DNA from: JAQVCM01 sp040403095 | GTDB lineage: Bacteria > Bacteroidota > Bacteroidia > Flavobacteriales_D > Crocinitomicaceae | Reading direction: 5' to 3' | NCBI GenBank assembly: GCA_040403095.1 | Contig: JBBALI010000009.1 | Location: 1 to 64,000, forward strand | Length of the DNA stretch: 64,000 nt | Part shown: positions 46,258 through 54,897 of the stretch, one piece after another | Layout: every line of letters begins with the position of its first letter | How positions within the stretch are numbered: position 1 is the stretch's first letter | Notes under the pieces: model-generated | Told to the model about the DNA's origin: nothing | Seen by the model: the letters and a program-made list of their open reading frames with translations, nothing else | Database searches by the model: none | Position numbers and translations under genes: made by a program

Positions 46258-49245
46258 ATGGAGTACAATTTTCGTGAAATCGAAGCAAAATGGCGCCAAT
46301 TCTGGGCTGAGAATCAAACATTCAAAGCGGAAGATAATTCTGAAAAACCAAAATATTATGTGTTAGACATGTTCCCTTATCCTTCGGGAGCTGGTTTGCA
46401 CGTGGGACATCCACTTGGATACATTGCTTCTGATATTTTTGCGCGTTACAAACGTTTGCAAGGTTACAACGTGTTGCACCCAATGGGTTATGATTCTTTC
46501 GGTTTACCTGCTGAGCAATATGCGATTCAAACTGGTCAACATCCAGATAAAACGACGAAAGAAAACATTGCGCGCTACCGTGAACAATTGGACAAAATCG
46601 GATTTTCATTTGATTGGTCAAGAGAAGTAAGAACTTCTAGTCCAGAATATTACAAATGGACACAATGGATTTTTACACAACTTTTTGATTGCTGGTACAA
46701 CAACAAAACCCAAAAAGCAGAACGCATTTCAGAATTGGAATTGATTTTTGCAAGTGTTGGAAATACGGTCGTTGACGCGACAACAGATTGTGAAGAAACA
46801 TTCAATGCGGAAACTTGGAATGGATTTGATCACGAGAAAAAAGAAGCTATTTTACAACAATATCGCTTGGCCTATTTGGCTGATTCTTGGGTGAATTGGT
46901 GTCCTGCGTTGGGAACTGTTTTAGCTAACGATGAAGTCATCAACGGCGTTTCTGAGCGTGGCGGTCATCCAGTGGAACAAAAGAAAATGCGCCAATGGTC
47001 GATGCGAATCAAAGCTTACGCAGAGCGTTTAATCACAGGTTTGGACGGTTTGGATTGGACAGATTCAATCAAGGACCAACAACGCAATTGGATCGGAAAA
47101 TCGCAAGGTTGTTCAGTAAACTTCCCTGTTTCGGAAGGAATCAATGAATCAATCGAAGTCTTCACCACGCGCCCTGACACCATTTTCGGCGTTTCGTTTC
47201 TTGTTTTGGCACCAGAACATCCATTGGTTTCAAAATTGACAACTGAAGACAAACGCGAAGCCGTTGAGAATTACGTGAAAGCATCATCCTTGAAAACCGA
47301 GCGCGACCGCCAAGCGAATGTCAAAAACATTACTGGAGAATTTATTGGTTCGTATGCGGTTCATCCGTTTACGGGCGAAAAAGTGCAATTGTGGATTGGT
47401 GATTATGTGTTGGCATCATACGGAACTGGCGCTGTGATGGCTGTACCTTGTGGCGACCAACGTGATTGGGATTTTGCGAATCATTTTGGATTGAAAATCA
47501 AGAATATATTTGAAAACATCGATATTTCTGAAGCGGCATATACCGAAAAAGAAGGAAAAATCGCTGATTCTGGATTTTTGTCAGGATTGACCGTGAAAGA
47601 CGCGATGAAAGCTGCGATAGAGGCAATTGAAACAAAAGAAATTGGAAAAGGAAAAACGAATTACCGCTTGCGTGATGCTGTTTTTTCCAGACAAAGATAT
47701 TGGGGTGAACCGTTTCCAGTGTATTACAAAAACGGAAAACCGCACATGATTGACGCGCGCTACATGCCTATTATTTTGCCGGAAGTAGAAAAATATTTAC
47801 CAACAGAAGACGGACAACCACCACTTGGAAATGCGCCAGTTTGGGCTTGGGACACTGTGGACAATCAAATTGTTGACAATGTGAACATCGACCGTGAAAC
47901 CGTTTTCCCGATGGAATTGAACACGATGCCAGGTTGGGCAGGAAGTTCTTGGTATTTCTTACGTTACATGGATCCGCACAACGAACAAGAATTTGTGAGC
48001 AAGGAAAAAGTGGATTACTGGAAAAATGTGGATTTATACATCGGCGGTTCAGAACACGCGACAGGACACTTGTTGTACGCCCGTTTTTGGACGAAATTCT
48101 TATATGATTTAGGTTTCATTGGATTTGATGAGCCATTTCAGAAGATGATCAATCAAGGGATGATTCTGGGGAGAAGTAGTTTGGTTTATAGAGTTACAGG
48201 ATATAGTGTCTATGGAACAACCAATATCAATCCAAAACATTTCAAAGGTGAAATTTTAATTTCAAAGACATCAAAACTGCTTGTAGATAAGCAGTTCGCA
48301 ACCCCTGAATTATTAACTAGTGAAGAAAAAGAGTTTGTCAACAAGATTTTCGAACAAAAAGATAGTTTGGTTGAAAAACTCGAATTAATGGATATTGATT
48401 TAAGTTTGGAAGCAATTCCACTCCACGTTGACATTTCCATTGTTGACAACGATAAATTAGACATTGAAGCATTCACAAATTCGCGTGAAGAATACAAAAA
48501 CGCAGAATTCATTTTCGAAGATGATGGTGAAACATACATCTGCGGTTCTGAAGTAGAAAAAATGTCCAAATCGAAATTCAACGTTCAAACTCCAGACGAA
48601 TTGGTTGAAAAATTTGGAGCAGATACTTTGCGAATGTATGAGATGTTTTTGGGTCCATTGGAGCAAAGCAAACCTTGGGATACAAAGGGAATCAACGGCG
48701 TACACAATTTCTTGCGCAAATTTTGGCGTTTGTTTCACGATCATACTGGCAATTTGTTGATTTCCGACGATTTGCCAAGCAAAGATTCTTTGAAAACCTT
48801 ACACAAAACGATTCAAAAAATCAGTCTTGATTTGGAGCGTTTTTCATTCAATACTGGCGTTTCAAACTTCATGATTGCCGTGAATGAGTTGGGCGAACAA
48901 AAATGCAACAACCGCGCAATTTTGAAAGATTTGTTGATCATGTTGTCTCCATACGCGCCGCACATTTCAGAAGAATTGTGGGTAAAACTTGGTTACGAAG
49001 CAGGTTCAATTAACATAGCTCCTTTCCCAACGTTCAATCCAGAATATTTGGTTGAATCGGCATTCTCTTACCCAATTTCATTCAACGGAAAAGTTCGTTT
49101 CTCAGTTGAATTGCCAGCTGATATGTCGAAAGAAGACGTCGAAGCGCATGTACTAGCTTTAGAGAAAACACAACATTATTTGGATGGCAACGCGCCTAAA
49201 AAGATGATTGTGGTGCCTGGGAGGATTGTGAATATAGTTGTTTAG
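46258..49245 (+). CDS. leuS: Leucyl-tRNA synthetase with an extra insertion before the KMSKS loop
   Basis: This 995-residue class I synthetase charges tRNA-Leu. It has the HIGH-type motif HVGHP (about residue 46), an editing domain (TTRPDTIFGVSF, about 305; GTGAVMAVPCGDQRDW, about 390), and KMSKS at residue 768. It is longer than most bacterial LeuRS. Between GRSSLVYRV (about 640) and IPLHVDISIVDND (about 720) it carries roughly 50 residues more than I expect, in a Lys/Glu-rich, AT-rich stretch near the leucine-specific domain. The frame is intact and conserved motifs on both sides are good, so the enzyme should be active. See findings. Confidence 0.95.
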   Translation: MEYNFREIEAKWRQFWAENQTFKAEDNSEKPKYYVLDMFPYPSGAGLHVGHPLGYIASDIFARYKRLQGYNVLHPMGYDSFGLPAEQYAIQTGQHPDKTTKENIARYREQLDKIGFSFDWSREVRTSSPEYYKWTQWIFTQLFDCWYNNKTQKAERISELELIFASVGNTVVDATTDCEETFNAETWNGFDHEKKEAILQQYRLAYLADSWVNWCPALGTVLANDEVINGVSERGGHPVEQKKMRQWSMRIKAYAERLITGLDGLDWTDSIKDQQRNWIGKSQGCSVNFPVSEGINESIEVFTTRPDTIFGVSFLVLAPEHPLVSKLTTEDKREAVENYVKASSLKTERDRQANVKNITGEFIGSYAVHPFTGEKVQLWIGDYVLASYGTGAVMAVPCGDQRDWDFANHFGLKIKNIFENIDISEAAYTEKEGKIADSGFLSGLTVKDAMKAAIEAIETKEIGKGKTNYRLRDAVFSRQRYWGEPFPVYYKNGKPHMIDARYMPIILPEVEKYLPTEDGQPPLGNAPVWAWDTVDNQIVDNVNIDRETVFPMELNTMPGWAGSSWYFLRYMDPHNEQEFVSKEKVDYWKNVDLYIGGSEHATGHLLYARFWTKFLYDLGFIGFDEPFQKMINQGMILGRSSLVYRVTGYSVYGTTNINPKHFKGEILISKTSKLLVDKQFATPELLTSEEKEFVNKIFEQKDSLVEKLELMDIDLSLEAIPLHVDISIVDNDKLDIEAFTNSREEYKNAEFIFEDDGETYICGSEVEKMSKSKFNVQTPDELVEKFGADTLRMYEMFLGPLEQSKPWDTKGINGVHNFLRKFWRLFHDHTGNLLISDDLPSKDSLKTLHKTIQKISLDLERFSFNTGVSNFMIAVNELGEQKCNNRAILKDLLIMLSPYAPHISEELWVKLGYEAGSINIAPFPTFNPEYLVESAFSYPISFNGKVRFSVELPADMSKEDVEAHVLALEKTQHYLDGNAPKKMIVVPGRIVNIVV

Positions 49246-49292
49246 ATGTTAAGATTTTAGGATATTAGGATTTTAAGACGTCGCTAGATTAA

Positions 49293-49330
49293 TTTCAGTT
49301 GGGGCGAAATGTATTGCGGCCCAACCGAAA
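49293..49330. repeat. Degenerate 38-base palindrome, repeat copy 1
   Basis: The arms begin TTTCAGTTGGGGC and end GGCCCAACCGAAA. This is the same element as at 49618, with several mismatches between arms. It is flanked by AATTAACGTTTTAAAG as in copy 2. Confidence 0.75.
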
Positions 49331-49436
49331 AATTAACGTTTTAAAGTTGCGCAGCAACAGTGATAATCAAGTCTTAAAGTTTCGTAGCAACGACTCTTAA
49401 AATCTTAATATCTTTTAGCGAAGCGTGTCTTTTTTT

Positions 49437-49468
49437 AGACAGTAGACGGAAGACATTAGACAAAAGAC
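49437..49468. repeat. 7-base-phased AGAC series, repeat copy 1
   Basis: AGAC occurs at 49437, 49444, 49451, 49458 and 49465, exactly every seven bases, with unrelated three-base fillers. It follows TAGCGAAGCGTGTCT and a seven-T run. Confidence 0.8.
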
Positions 49469-49617
49469 TTTTTTAATTTCCTTCAGCCTTACATTCAACT
49501 AAAGTTGCGAAGCAACAACAATAATCCTGTCTAATAGTTACGTAGCAACGGACCTATTGACTTCAGTCTAATAGCGAAGCGGGTCTTTTTTTGGATTTTA
49601 AGACGTCGCGAGGTTAA

Positions 49618-49655
49618 TTTCAGTTGGGGCGCAATGCATTGCGCCCCAACTGAAA
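49618..49655. repeat. Perfect 38-base palindrome, repeat copy 2
   Basis: Nineteen bases (TTTCAGTTGGGGCGCAATG) are followed immediately by their exact reverse complement, centre between 49636 and 49637. GTTAATTT outside the left arm is mirrored by AATTAAC beyond the right arm with a two-base offset, so the pairing extends further. Confidence 0.92.
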
Positions 49656-49728
49656 AATTAACGTTTTAAAGTTGCGAAGCAATGGCTCATAAAATCTTAA
49701 TATCTTTTAGCGAAGCTGGTCTTTTTTT

Positions 49729-49760
49729 AGACAGTAGACGGAAGACATTAGACAAAAGAC
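49729..49760. repeat. 7-base-phased AGAC series, repeat copy 2
   Basis: AGAC occurs at 49729, 49736, 49743, 49750 and 49757, the same five-fold, seven-base phasing and the same fillers as in copy 1. Confidence 0.8.
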
Positions 49761-49880
49761 TTTTTTAATTTCCTTCAGCCTTACATTCAACCTAAAGTTG
49801 CGAAGCAACAACAATAATCCTGTCTAATAGTTGCGAAGCAAAGGATCTATTGTCTTCAGTCTAATAGCGAAGCGAGTCCA

Positions 49881-49920
49881 AAAAAAAAGGCGATCAAACT
49901 TAATTGACCGCCTTTTTTTT
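49881..49920. terminator. Bidirectional intrinsic terminator between leuS side and the T9SS gene
   Basis: AAAAAAAAGGCGATCAA and TTGACCGCCTTTTTTTT form a 17-base imperfect stem (one A-C mismatch) with a six-base loop. It serves the convergent minus-strand gene ending at 49937, and leuS if transcription reads through the repeats. Confidence 0.88.
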
Positions 49921-49936
49921 GAAAGTTTATCTAAGA

Positions 49937-52900
49937 TTATTTCACGACAACTCGGAAAGTTTTCTCAGCTGAACCGTTGTAAACACGAATCATGTAGATT
50001 CCATTTTCAACGTTATTCAAATTAATTTCAGTTACAGATGAACCGTTGATTGCATTTTCTTTGTTAGCCACTTTGCGACCGTTCAAATCCAATACTTCAT
50101 AATTGTAAACATCATTTGAACCTGAGTAAGAAATGTAAACCATTCCTTCAGTTGGGTTTGGATATAAGCTGAATCCTTCTAATGAAGTTTCATTCAATCC
50201 AAGATAGTTACAAGTTTGAACTGCAACGATAACGATTGCTGTATCATCAGGACAAACACCGTTTCCTACAATGTATTTGTAGTTGTATTGACCTGGGAAA
50301 TTATCCGCAATTACATTACCATTAGGAACAGTTCCAGCAGTTGGATTATACCAAGTTCCATCTAAGTTAGCAGTTCCACCTAAACCTTCAAGTAAGTTGA
50401 AAGGCTCATTACGACAAACTACCAAAGAACCATCAGTTCCAGCAGTTGAAGGAGCGAAAACTTGTACACTTGAAACGATAGAATCGTATGCACAACCGTT
50501 AACCATTCTGTACTCGAATTGGAAAGTTTGGTAAGCCAAACCTGCAGAAGCAAACAATGAATCTTGTGACAAAGCGATGGAAGGAATTAATGGAATCCAA
50601 AGACCACCGTTGTCATTTCCTGTAATTGTAGTGAACAAGTTTGTTGTATCACCAGTGCAGATTTGAGTCAAAGTACCGGTAGTTGAACCAGCTTGCAATA
50701 CAATTGGAGTGATTCTAATGGAGTAATTTCCATTATTCCAAGAATAATAAGAATCATGCATCAAGTAATAAGTTGATCCAGGAGTTAAACCGCAAACTGT
50801 AAAGTTTGGCGCAAAGCTAGTTCCACCAATTTCATCATCATTTGCAGCCAATAAAGTGAAAGTAGAGAATTGTGCACAGTTACCTGCTGAATAAACAGCC
50901 ATTTGACCATTGAATCCAACATCAGTACCAGAAATTCTTACTTGACCACTTGCTGGCGCTTGGAATGTAAACCAAGTTGAAGCAGAAATTTGATTATCAC
51001 CCCAACCAGTTGCAGTTTGAGCACCGTCAGCAGGAGGAGCAATTGATTGTTCTTGATTAGTTACAACAGAATTTGAAACTGTTGCATTGAAATTGTTGAA
51101 ATAATAAACTGTTCCATTTACATTCAAGTTCTCTGCTCCACAAACTAAATCATTTGTTAAAGGCATTGTGAAAGTATATGGTCCAACATAATTTGAAGTG
51201 TCAGTTCCGCACACTGATTGCACATAATAATCATAACTAACACCAGAAACAAATACTGGAGCATTTACAATTGTATCTGCAAAGTTAGCGCCATTGGCTG
51301 CCACTTCGATACCTGAATACAAATCAAACCCAACATTTCCATACTGTAAGTTAAATCCAGAAACCGGAGAAACATTTACAGACCAGTTCCATGAAGCGAA
51401 TAATGAATCCGCAGCGGTAACAGCAGACAAGTTTGTTGGATCAGCACACAAAGGTTTTGTTTGAACTGAAGCAATTAAAGGCGCACTTGTTTGACCATTT
51501 GCACAAGAAGCATAGATGTAAACATCATAAGTTGTCAAAGGTGTCAAGTTTGGTATTTGTTGTTCTGAAAGGTTGATATTTGTTAACAAACTTCCTGTTC
51601 CAGGAGTAAAGCCAGTTACACCATATTCAACACTCCATTGAATTTCAGAAGAAGGACCAGGAACCCAATCCATACTGAATTCATCAGTAACGATGTTACT
51701 GAAAGCAACAGATGCAGGTTTTGGACAATCTGTGTAATAGAAATGAGCACAAGAATTGTTAGATAGATAATCGGCGTTATTATTAGAAACATAAATGTTT
51801 TGAGTTCCCTTTATTCCGATTTCAGCATCAGCACCATTGTCCCAAGCTGGGTTGCCCATCATTACGTCATTGTACAAGTAGTAAAATTCCATTGTAGCTT
51901 CTTCAATCACTAATTCAAAGTTTGCACCATCTGTTGGAGTTGGGAAACCATAGTGAGGAATATTTGACCATTGAATGATATATTTACGGTTTGGAGCTGT
52001 TCCAATAGTTTGTTGAAAAACACCATTTGGAGAGAAAGATGTAGCTAAATCTTGAACCATCGGATACAAACCATTATTGCTATTACTCATATCATAACCA
52101 AAAGTTCCAGTTAATGTATTCAATAAAACATATCCGTTGTTAGAAACACTGATATTGTTTACAATTGAATTTTGGTAGAAGAAAGAGAATGGCAAAACAA
52201 GTCCTGTGTTTGAATCATCTGTCAAGTTCAAGTTTGTTCCAGTTGTAGAGATGTCTACAAAGTTTGAACAAGCATTGTCAGACTCGATGTATTGCCCAAG
52301 ACCAAAAGTGTTAAAGTTAGCACTTATTGAGTTGTTTGAAGTTGAAGTTGGAGAACAAATTGCTCTAACATAAGCCGTGTAGAAAGTATTTGCTGTCAAC
52401 AAAGAAAGTGTTGTAGAAGGACCAGAAGTAACAGTTACAACTGTTCCAGAACCTGGGGTAAATCCAACTACACCATATTCAACTTCCCATTCGGTTTCAG
52501 TACCACCAGCTGTCCAAGAAAGAACTGCGGTTGTAGTTGTTCCTGATTGCCACTGAAGTGCAGTTGGTTGAACACAAGAAGGTGCCGCTCCGATTTCTAC
52601 AAAATAATCTTCAGTTTCACCATAGGAGTATGAGGAACAAGGTGTAATATCACCTGCAAAGGTAGTTTCAACGTTAACCACTCTCATTTTTGTAACTCCT
52701 AATGTTGCAGTTAATGGAATTGTTACAGAACCAGTTTCAAGATGTGGACCATTTACAGCTGCAAGTGCTGCATAAACTTCTTCTGAAGCATCAAATGTTC
52801 CGTCTTGGTTGAAGTCAATAAATACTTTCGACATGTTACTGTAGTTACCACCACAAGTTCCAATACTAATTGATAAAGGATAAGAAACTGTTCTTGATAA

Positions 52901-53770
52901 AACAGGCGCAGCAACATTTGTAAAGTCAGAATATTGATTCAAAACAGAAGAACCAATTCCAGTTGTAGCACAATCAGAAGAATTGTTTAAAGTACCTAAG
53001 GTAACATTAAGAATCTCTTCATCATAGTTTGTAGATGCTGCACTTTCGCAATAGCAATCTAAGAATGCATTCATAGGTACAGAAATAGCTACGGAATTTG
53101 CAGGCGTACCAGCTGCACAAGTTACCACACATTGGTAGTAAGTTAAAGCAGATTGAGTAGCTGACAAACTTGAATTAGTAGCTGAAGTAATATCAGTATA
53201 AGTAACACCATCTGTTGAAGATTGCCATTGGTAAGTCAAACCAGAACCAGTTGAAGCACCTGTCAATGACAAAGTGATTGGTTGATTTAAACATGCACCT
53301 ACTGAAGAAGAATTTGTAACACCAGCCAAAGCAGGATTTGTACATGCACTTGAAGCACCAATCAATGTGACACTTGTTTCAATGTCAGTTGGTGAAGCTC
53401 CGCAAGCAACAGCTTCATTCCATTGCAAATGGTATGTTCCATCTGCAGGAGGGGTAAAACTCAATGGTGATGGTCCAAAAGCAACAGCAGTATTGGTAAT
53501 ATCAAATACAGTTACATATCCACCTAAGTCAATGTTTAATTCATAAACACTGGCAGTTGAAAACAGATTAACAATTCCGTATTCACCATAATAGTTAAAT
53601 GAAGACACTACTACGGTTTGTCCAATTGTCGTTGGAGCATCAGATTCTACAAAGGGATACTGATTATCCCCAAATGCGCACTGGGCCGATACATTGTAAG
53701 AGCTCAGCAAAGTAAGAAAGAGCAAAATTGCACCTCCGTACCTTTTAAGGCAAAGTAAATTTTTCATCAT
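49937..53770 (-). CDS. Giant secreted adhesin-like protein with GEVED, fibronectin III-like domains and T9SS type A sorting domain
   Basis: This 1277-residue protein has a signal peptide (about 1-29, ending NVSAQ) and an Ig-like region with SLTGASTGSGLTYQWQSS near 185. A GEVED domain with DFNQDGTFDASEE then GETEDYFVEIG covers about 310-395. Fibronectin III-like domains (ALQWQSGTTTTAVLSWTAGG about 405, and two more at 690-880) follow. A jelly-roll/PPC-like domain covers about 900-1080, and a type A sorting domain starts at LYPNPTEGMVYISY near 1205. It is probably a surface adhesin or matrix protein with no enzyme motif seen. A second ATG three bases in is equally possible. Confidence 0.88.
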   Translation of the reverse strand: MMKNLLCLKRYGGAILLFLTLLSSYNVSAQCAFGDNQYPFVESDAPTTIGQTVVVSSFNYYGEYGIVNLFSTASVYELNIDLGGYVTVFDITNTAVAFGPSPLSFTPPADGTYHLQWNEAVACGASPTDIETSVTLIGASSACTNPALAGVTNSSSVGACLNQPITLSLTGASTGSGLTYQWQSSTDGVTYTDITSATNSSLSATQSALTYYQCVVTCAAGTPANSVAISVPMNAFLDCYCESAASTNYDEEILNVTLGTLNNSSDCATTGIGSSVLNQYSDFTNVAAPVLSRTVSYPLSISIGTCGGNYSNMSKVFIDFNQDGTFDASEEVYAALAAVNGPHLETGSVTIPLTATLGVTKMRVVNVETTFAGDITPCSSYSYGETEDYFVEIGAAPSCVQPTALQWQSGTTTTAVLSWTAGGTETEWEVEYGVVGFTPGSGTVVTVTSGPSTTLSLLTANTFYTAYVRAICSPTSTSNNSISANFNTFGLGQYIESDNACSNFVDISTTGTNLNLTDDSNTGLVLPFSFFYQNSIVNNISVSNNGYVLLNTLTGTFGYDMSNSNNGLYPMVQDLATSFSPNGVFQQTIGTAPNRKYIIQWSNIPHYGFPTPTDGANFELVIEEATMEFYYLYNDVMMGNPAWDNGADAEIGIKGTQNIYVSNNNADYLSNNSCAHFYYTDCPKPASVAFSNIVTDEFSMDWVPGPSSEIQWSVEYGVTGFTPGTGSLLTNINLSEQQIPNLTPLTTYDVYIYASCANGQTSAPLIASVQTKPLCADPTNLSAVTAADSLFASWNWSVNVSPVSGFNLQYGNVGFDLYSGIEVAANGANFADTIVNAPVFVSGVSYDYYVQSVCGTDTSNYVGPYTFTMPLTNDLVCGAENLNVNGTVYYFNNFNATVSNSVVTNQEQSIAPPADGAQTATGWGDNQISASTWFTFQAPASGQVRISGTDVGFNGQMAVYSAGNCAQFSTFTLLAANDDEIGGTSFAPNFTVCGLTPGSTYYLMHDSYYSWNNGNYSIRITPIVLQAGSTTGTLTQICTGDTTNLFTTITGNDNGGLWIPLIPSIALSQDSLFASAGLAYQTFQFEYRMVNGCAYDSIVSSVQVFAPSTAGTDGSLVVCRNEPFNLLEGLGGTANLDGTWYNPTAGTVPNGNVIADNFPGQYNYKYIVGNGVCPDDTAIVIVAVQTCNYLGLNETSLEGFSLYPNPTEGMVYISYSGSNDVYNYEVLDLNGRKVANKENAINGSSVTEINLNNVENGIYMIRVYNGSAEKTFRVVVK

Positions 53771-54036
53771 AAATTGTTTTTTTGTTTAGGCAAAAATAGG
53801 ACATTTATAGAGATTATTTGGGGTTTCAGTTAACAAAACATTAACAAAATTGAATTCCTAAGTGTGTTTATTCCCTCTAGAAATAGACTAATGATAATCT
53901 AAACCAACTGAATAATTGGTCGAAAGTGGAGTTTGATAATTCAAAAGGAAGATATTTAGATTTTAAATAATGTGTTTATTTTTGAATTTTTAACATCCTT
54001 TTTCAAAAAATGAAAGTGTTTCCATATCTTCGCAAC

Positions 54037-54831
54037 ATGAAAAACATCATGGATTTAAGAGGTAAAACTGCTATTGTTTGTGGTAGCACGCAAGGAATTG
54101 GAAAGGCAAGTGCAATTCAAATGGCTGAACTAGGAGCAAACATTATTCTTGTTGCTAGAAATGAAGATAAATTGATTGCAGTGAAAAATGAGCTTTCAAC
54201 TGCTGAAAATCAAGTTCATTCATATATTTGCGCTGATTTCTCAAAACCTGATGCTTTAAAAGCTAGCATTGAACAATGGATCTCAAATGGTGGAAACTGT
54301 CATATTTTAGTGAACAATACTGGTGGTCCAAAAGGTGGTCCAATTAGAGATGCTGAAATATCCGAATTTTATGATGCTTTTACGCAACATTTGATTTGTA
54401 ATCACATTCTCGTGCAGGCGCTTTATCCGATTATGAAAACCAATGGATACGGTAGAATTATCAATGTTATTTCTACCAGCGTAAAACAACCGTTGCCCAA
54501 TTTAGGGGTTTCAAATACGATCCGTGCCGCGGTTGCGAATTGGAGTAAAACATTAGCTACCGAATTGGCTCCATTCAATATTACTGTCAATAATGTTTTA
54601 CCAGGCGCAACAAATACCATTCGTTTGCAATCGATTGCAGAAACAAAATCTGCCAAAACAAATGAATCTGTTGAAAGTATTTTCGACGAAATGGCTGCTG
54701 AATCTCCGATGGGAAGAATTGCAGAACCAGAAGAAACTGCCAATGTGATTGCTTTTTTAGCTTCGCCTGCAGCAAGTTATGTCAATGGAATTAATGTTCC
54801 TGTTGACGGCGGACGAACGAAATCATTATAA
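54037..54831 (+). CDS. Short-chain dehydrogenase/reductase (FabG-like SDR)
   Basis: This roughly 264-residue SDR has the NADP-binding motif TQGIGKAS in CGSTQGIGKASA, the NNTGGPKGG (NNAG-type) segment, and a C-terminal YVNGINVPVDGGRTKSL typical of beta-ketoacyl reductase-like SDRs. At the catalytic Tyr-x-x-x-Lys position I read VSNTIRAAVANWSKTLA, so the usual Tyr and Lys appear replaced by Asn and Ala. That is unusual but seen in some SDR subfamilies. TATCTTCG at 54023-54030 resembles a -7 element, which favours the ATG at 54037 (or 54049) over 54010. Substrate unknown. Confidence 0.82.
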   Translation: MKNIMDLRGKTAIVCGSTQGIGKASAIQMAELGANIILVARNEDKLIAVKNELSTAENQVHSYICADFSKPDALKASIEQWISNGGNCHILVNNTGGPKGGPIRDAEISEFYDAFTQHLICNHILVQALYPIMKTNGYGRIINVISTSVKQPLPNLGVSNTIRAAVANWSKTLATELAPFNITVNNVLPGATNTIRLQSIAETKSAKTNESVESIFDEMAAESPMGRIAEPEETANVIAFLASPAASYVNGINVPVDGGRTKSL

Positions 54832-54897
54832 TCTTAATATTTCTCTGTTACTTTTTTTGTTTTCAAGTATTCCCTTGAAAATAGAAAAAGTAACAGT

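Larger units (their letters stand above)
49246..49880. repeat. Non-coding repeat block: two diverged direct copies with palindromes and mini-hairpins
   Basis: This 635-base region has no credible open frame. It contains two diverged copies of one unit, beginning at GGATTTTAAGACG (49268 and 49593) and ending near 49588 and 49873. Shared landmarks in each copy are a 38-base palindrome, several GTTGCGNAGCAAC-type 13-mers, TAGCGAAGC words and a 7-base-phased AGAC series. Copy spacing is 325 bases at the left landmark but 292 at the AGAC series, because copy one has about 33 extra bases holding an additional 13-mer. It lies between the leuS stop and a shared terminator. The family is not recognised. 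Confidence 0.85.

Noticed and set aside
49246..49880. CRISPR-like array in the repeat block
   Set aside because: The short repeats vary in sequence, spacing is irregular (about 33 to 134 bases), spacers are themselves repeated between copies, and no cas genes are present.
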